A stretch of DNA of 64,000 nucleotides. Origin: Takakia lepidozioides. Taxonomy: Eukaryota > Streptophyta > Takakiopsida > Takakiales > Takakiaceae. This document shows positions 62,198-64,000 of this stretch, piece after piece. The notes beneath the pieces are model-generated. The model saw nothing but the letters and a program-made list of their open reading frames with translations. It had not been told where the DNA came from and did no database searches. Both the position numbers and the translations under genes were made by a program. The DNA is taken from contig CM060731.1 of the NCBI GenBank assembly GCA_030704615.1, positions 60,556,756 through 60,620,755 of the forward strand. Direction: 5' to 3'. The stretch's first letter is position 1. Each line of letters begins with the position of its first letter.

Positions 62198-62955
62198 CTT
62201 CTCATTGTTGAATAATTGGGAGTTTAAGGCTCACGTGTGCCAGGCAGCGGGCCCCACGCACGGACGTCGGGCGCCCTTGGGTGGCCCCACCGCGACCCAT
62301 GACCCGGCCCGGGTGGGTCTGCCCCAGGTATGGTCTGCCACGAGACTCGGCGAGGGTGGGTATGCCACCAGGTATGGTCTGCTGCTAGGTAGGGTTCACA
62401 GGCCCTGACCTTAGGCGAGACTTAGCTCGGGTGGGTATGCCGCGAGGATGGGTTTGCCCGCGAGGTAGGGTCCGCAAGCCCTGACCCTAGGCTGCGTTGG
62501 GGCTGACTGCGGCTATTTTCTAGGTTAAGAGAAAAAAAAATGTTGGGATATTAGCAAGCAGTGGGTAGTGTGGTGGTTGGGGGCATTGAGTGGTACCTAT
62601 GAGATTGTGGGTTCAAATTTGGTTGCGCCAAATGTGTATTAATGATGGTTTCGGTTGGCGTTGCATGTGTATCAATGACCTGTTTTTTGATGGGCGAGTT
62701 TTCCCGCAAAAATTTCTAAGTCCCGTGGGCGGGCTGTGGCGCGACGAGCAGACCATTCAGTTGGACCGAAGACCTGCAAGGAGACCCAACCTGCGAGCAA
62801 TGAGTAGACCCGACCCGACCTACGAGCAAACCCGACCTACGAGCAGACCCGGACCCTCCGGGTGGTCGCGGGGGCGCCCGACGTCCATGCATGGGTCCTC
62901 TGCCTAGCGCACACGTGCGCCTTAAATTCCCAATTATTCAAAAATGAGAGGCCTG
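62198..62955. mobile_element. Non-autonomous TIR transposon (about 758 bp)
   Basis: The left end reads TCTCATTGTTGAATAATTGG then GAGTTTAAGGCTCACGTGTG, continuing to GACGTCGGGCGCCC at 62275. The reverse complement of the right end (62868-62949) is nearly the same over about 75 bp. A candidate 7-bp target duplication, TAATGTA, sits at 62191-62197 and 62956-62962. The interior is GC-rich with imperfect repeats (GGGTGGGTATGCC, GAGCAAACCCGACCTAC) and no open frame of transposase type, so it would move only with help from an autonomous relative. Superfamily is uncertain; long TIRs suggest a Mutator-like origin, but its usual duplication is 9 bp. Confidence 0.8.
62560..62720 (+). repeat. tRNA-like SINE head inside the TIR element
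   Basis: GGTAGTGTGGTGGTTGGGGG is followed at RNA polymerase III spacing by ATTGTGGGTTCAAATTTGG. It resembles the heads at 3985 and 9356. It was either inserted into the TIR element or captured by it. Confidence 0.5.
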
Positions 62956-62962
62956 TAATGTA

Positions 62963-63739
62963 TGGGGAAAAAGATCTTAAATGGGACAAAGTATTATTCT
63001 CTTAAGGAATATTCTGCTCTTCCATTTTTCAAGGACTTTAATAAACATGAGGATGTCCCTCACACAGGTCAGGCCAACACTCTGAGATGTCTTCCGATTG
63101 TGACTGAAGCATTAGCATTGGTTCGGACATCTCTGCAATCTGCATCTACCTAAGGGCCTTGGCCCAAACCCTGCACAATCGGAGAGATGGAACTGCTGAC
63201 CTGACTTAAGTGCCCTCAATCACGCTTTGCATTCAATGCTAGGCGAGGTACTAAACCAAATAACCGTGGTCAATCACCTACCCTGTGCAGAGCAAAGGAA
63301 TCAAGGACCATGGTCTGGAGTCCAGGCATCAGTAGTTGGCCTCACTGACTTGGATTTACAGAATGCATGAAACCAAAGGTTTTCACTTTTCTTGAACCAC
63401 ACAAATCTAACCAAGAAAGCACCATGCACTCTGACTTCACCGGCGCAAGACCTACATGTGGCATTCTCTACCCGTAAAATCAGCGGACAGCAGATACCAC
63501 TAACTGCAGGAAGGCGTCTGAGAAAAGAGCCAACAAAAGAGGGCAGATGCTTGAGGCCATCTTCAGTGGTCAACGTTAGGGCTGCATCACCAAGAGGACA
63601 TCTGGGGGCAGGGGTGGTAGGCACAGAGGCGCAGGTGGTGCGCGAATCTGCTGCAAAGGAAGAAAGAACCCTGGCACCCCTCCACTGCCTGGCATTGGCC
63701 CTGCACCTGTCATACCCAGTCAGATCCCTCATGTCATTG
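62963..63739. other. No supported gene
   Basis: A 173-codon minus frame (63301-63822) and an overlapping plus frame (63392-63835) are open but show no recognisable domain. Confidence 0.35.
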
Positions 63740-64000
63740 AGGGATGATTGCCTGCTGGAAAGAAAGTTCTGCAGCTTATGGGACTTCATCCTAAATTCAG
63801 TCCCCAAGGATGTCAGAAACATTGAAATTTACTAAGCCTGCACGTCGCAGCCATGCTTAGCAACATAGCCAGGGCAAAAAACAATTACAAAAATGGATGT
63901 CAAAAGGGGGTTCAGGAATCACGCTAGTACACACCCCTCCTCCCACTCGATCCGGTCTCCATCCTCTCGGTGATGGCTTTCTTCCTGCTAGCTATCACAG
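63740..64000 (-). mobile_element. Second copy of the composite insertion (partial, runs off the edge)
   Basis: From about 63790 to 64000 the sequence is the reverse complement of 31604-31810, including the last part of the methyltransferase-like ORF (AIASRKKAITERMETGSS in the first copy) and the spacer after it. 63740-63790 resembles, more weakly, the adjacent coiled-coil segment. The copies share the same convergent order, so they descend from one composite element. Confidence 0.7.

Noticed and set aside
63301-63835. 173-codon minus frame and 147-codon plus frame
   Set aside because: No recognisable domain; the right end overlaps the dispersed composite repeat.

Overview
This is nuclear DNA of a land plant. 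The plant call rests on an OEP80 (Omp85, plastid outer envelope) locus, a plant-type short TOM22 (TOM9), an SBDS with a C-terminal U1-type zinc finger, intron-rich genes with GT-AG junctions, and chromodomain Ty3/gypsy, plant LINE and Helitron debris. The repeat load and repeat mixture would suit a non-seed plant (moss, lycophyte or fern), but nothing here fixes the lineage.

Layout. 1-2500: 3' end of a Ty3/gypsy chromovirus and its complete LTR, inserted in a LINE tail. 2500-11770: gene-poor DNA with SINE-like tRNA-derived sequences, a 59-bp tandem repeat and microsatellites. 11775-20082: a housekeeping block with DPM3 (-), SBDS (+) and a UBC8-type ubiquitin-conjugating E2 (-), each assembled exon by exon; DPM3 and SBDS are head-to-head, 293 bp apart. 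20083-23085: no recognisable gene. 23086-35200: a badly broken minus-strand Helitron (N-terminal DUF6570-like region, Rep, C-terminal endonuclease) cut up by a Ty3/gypsy copy, an orphan retroelement RT fragment and two insertions carrying an unfamiliar gene pair. 35232-47559: a dead LINE (+), an LTR fragment, a second LINE tail (-) and a second, nearly whole but inactive Ty3/gypsy element (-). 47560-51243: an OEP80 pseudogene (+). 52032-52298: TOM9 (-). 54455-59232: a seven-exon ZNF598/Hel2 ubiquitin ligase (+). 62198-62955: a TIR transposon with a candidate 7-bp target duplication. 63740-64000: part of a second copy of the unfamiliar insertion seen at 30.8-32.0 kb.

The host genes are mostly housekeeping: ER dolichol-phosphate-mannose synthesis (DPM3), 60S ribosome maturation (SBDS), ubiquitin conjugation (E2), collided-ribosome quality control (ZNF598) and mitochondrial protein import (TOM9). 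SBDS, the E2 and ZNF598 touch ribosome and ubiquitin biology, but they are separate transcription units and this is not evidence of a cluster. The most novel material is the composite insertion with a methyltransferase-like motif and a convergent coiled-coil gene fragment (30.8-32.0 kb, repeated at the right edge). An empty-site copy of the same Helitron segment lies beside it. All exon junctions and family names come from reading the sequence and from knowledge of the families; no database was searched.
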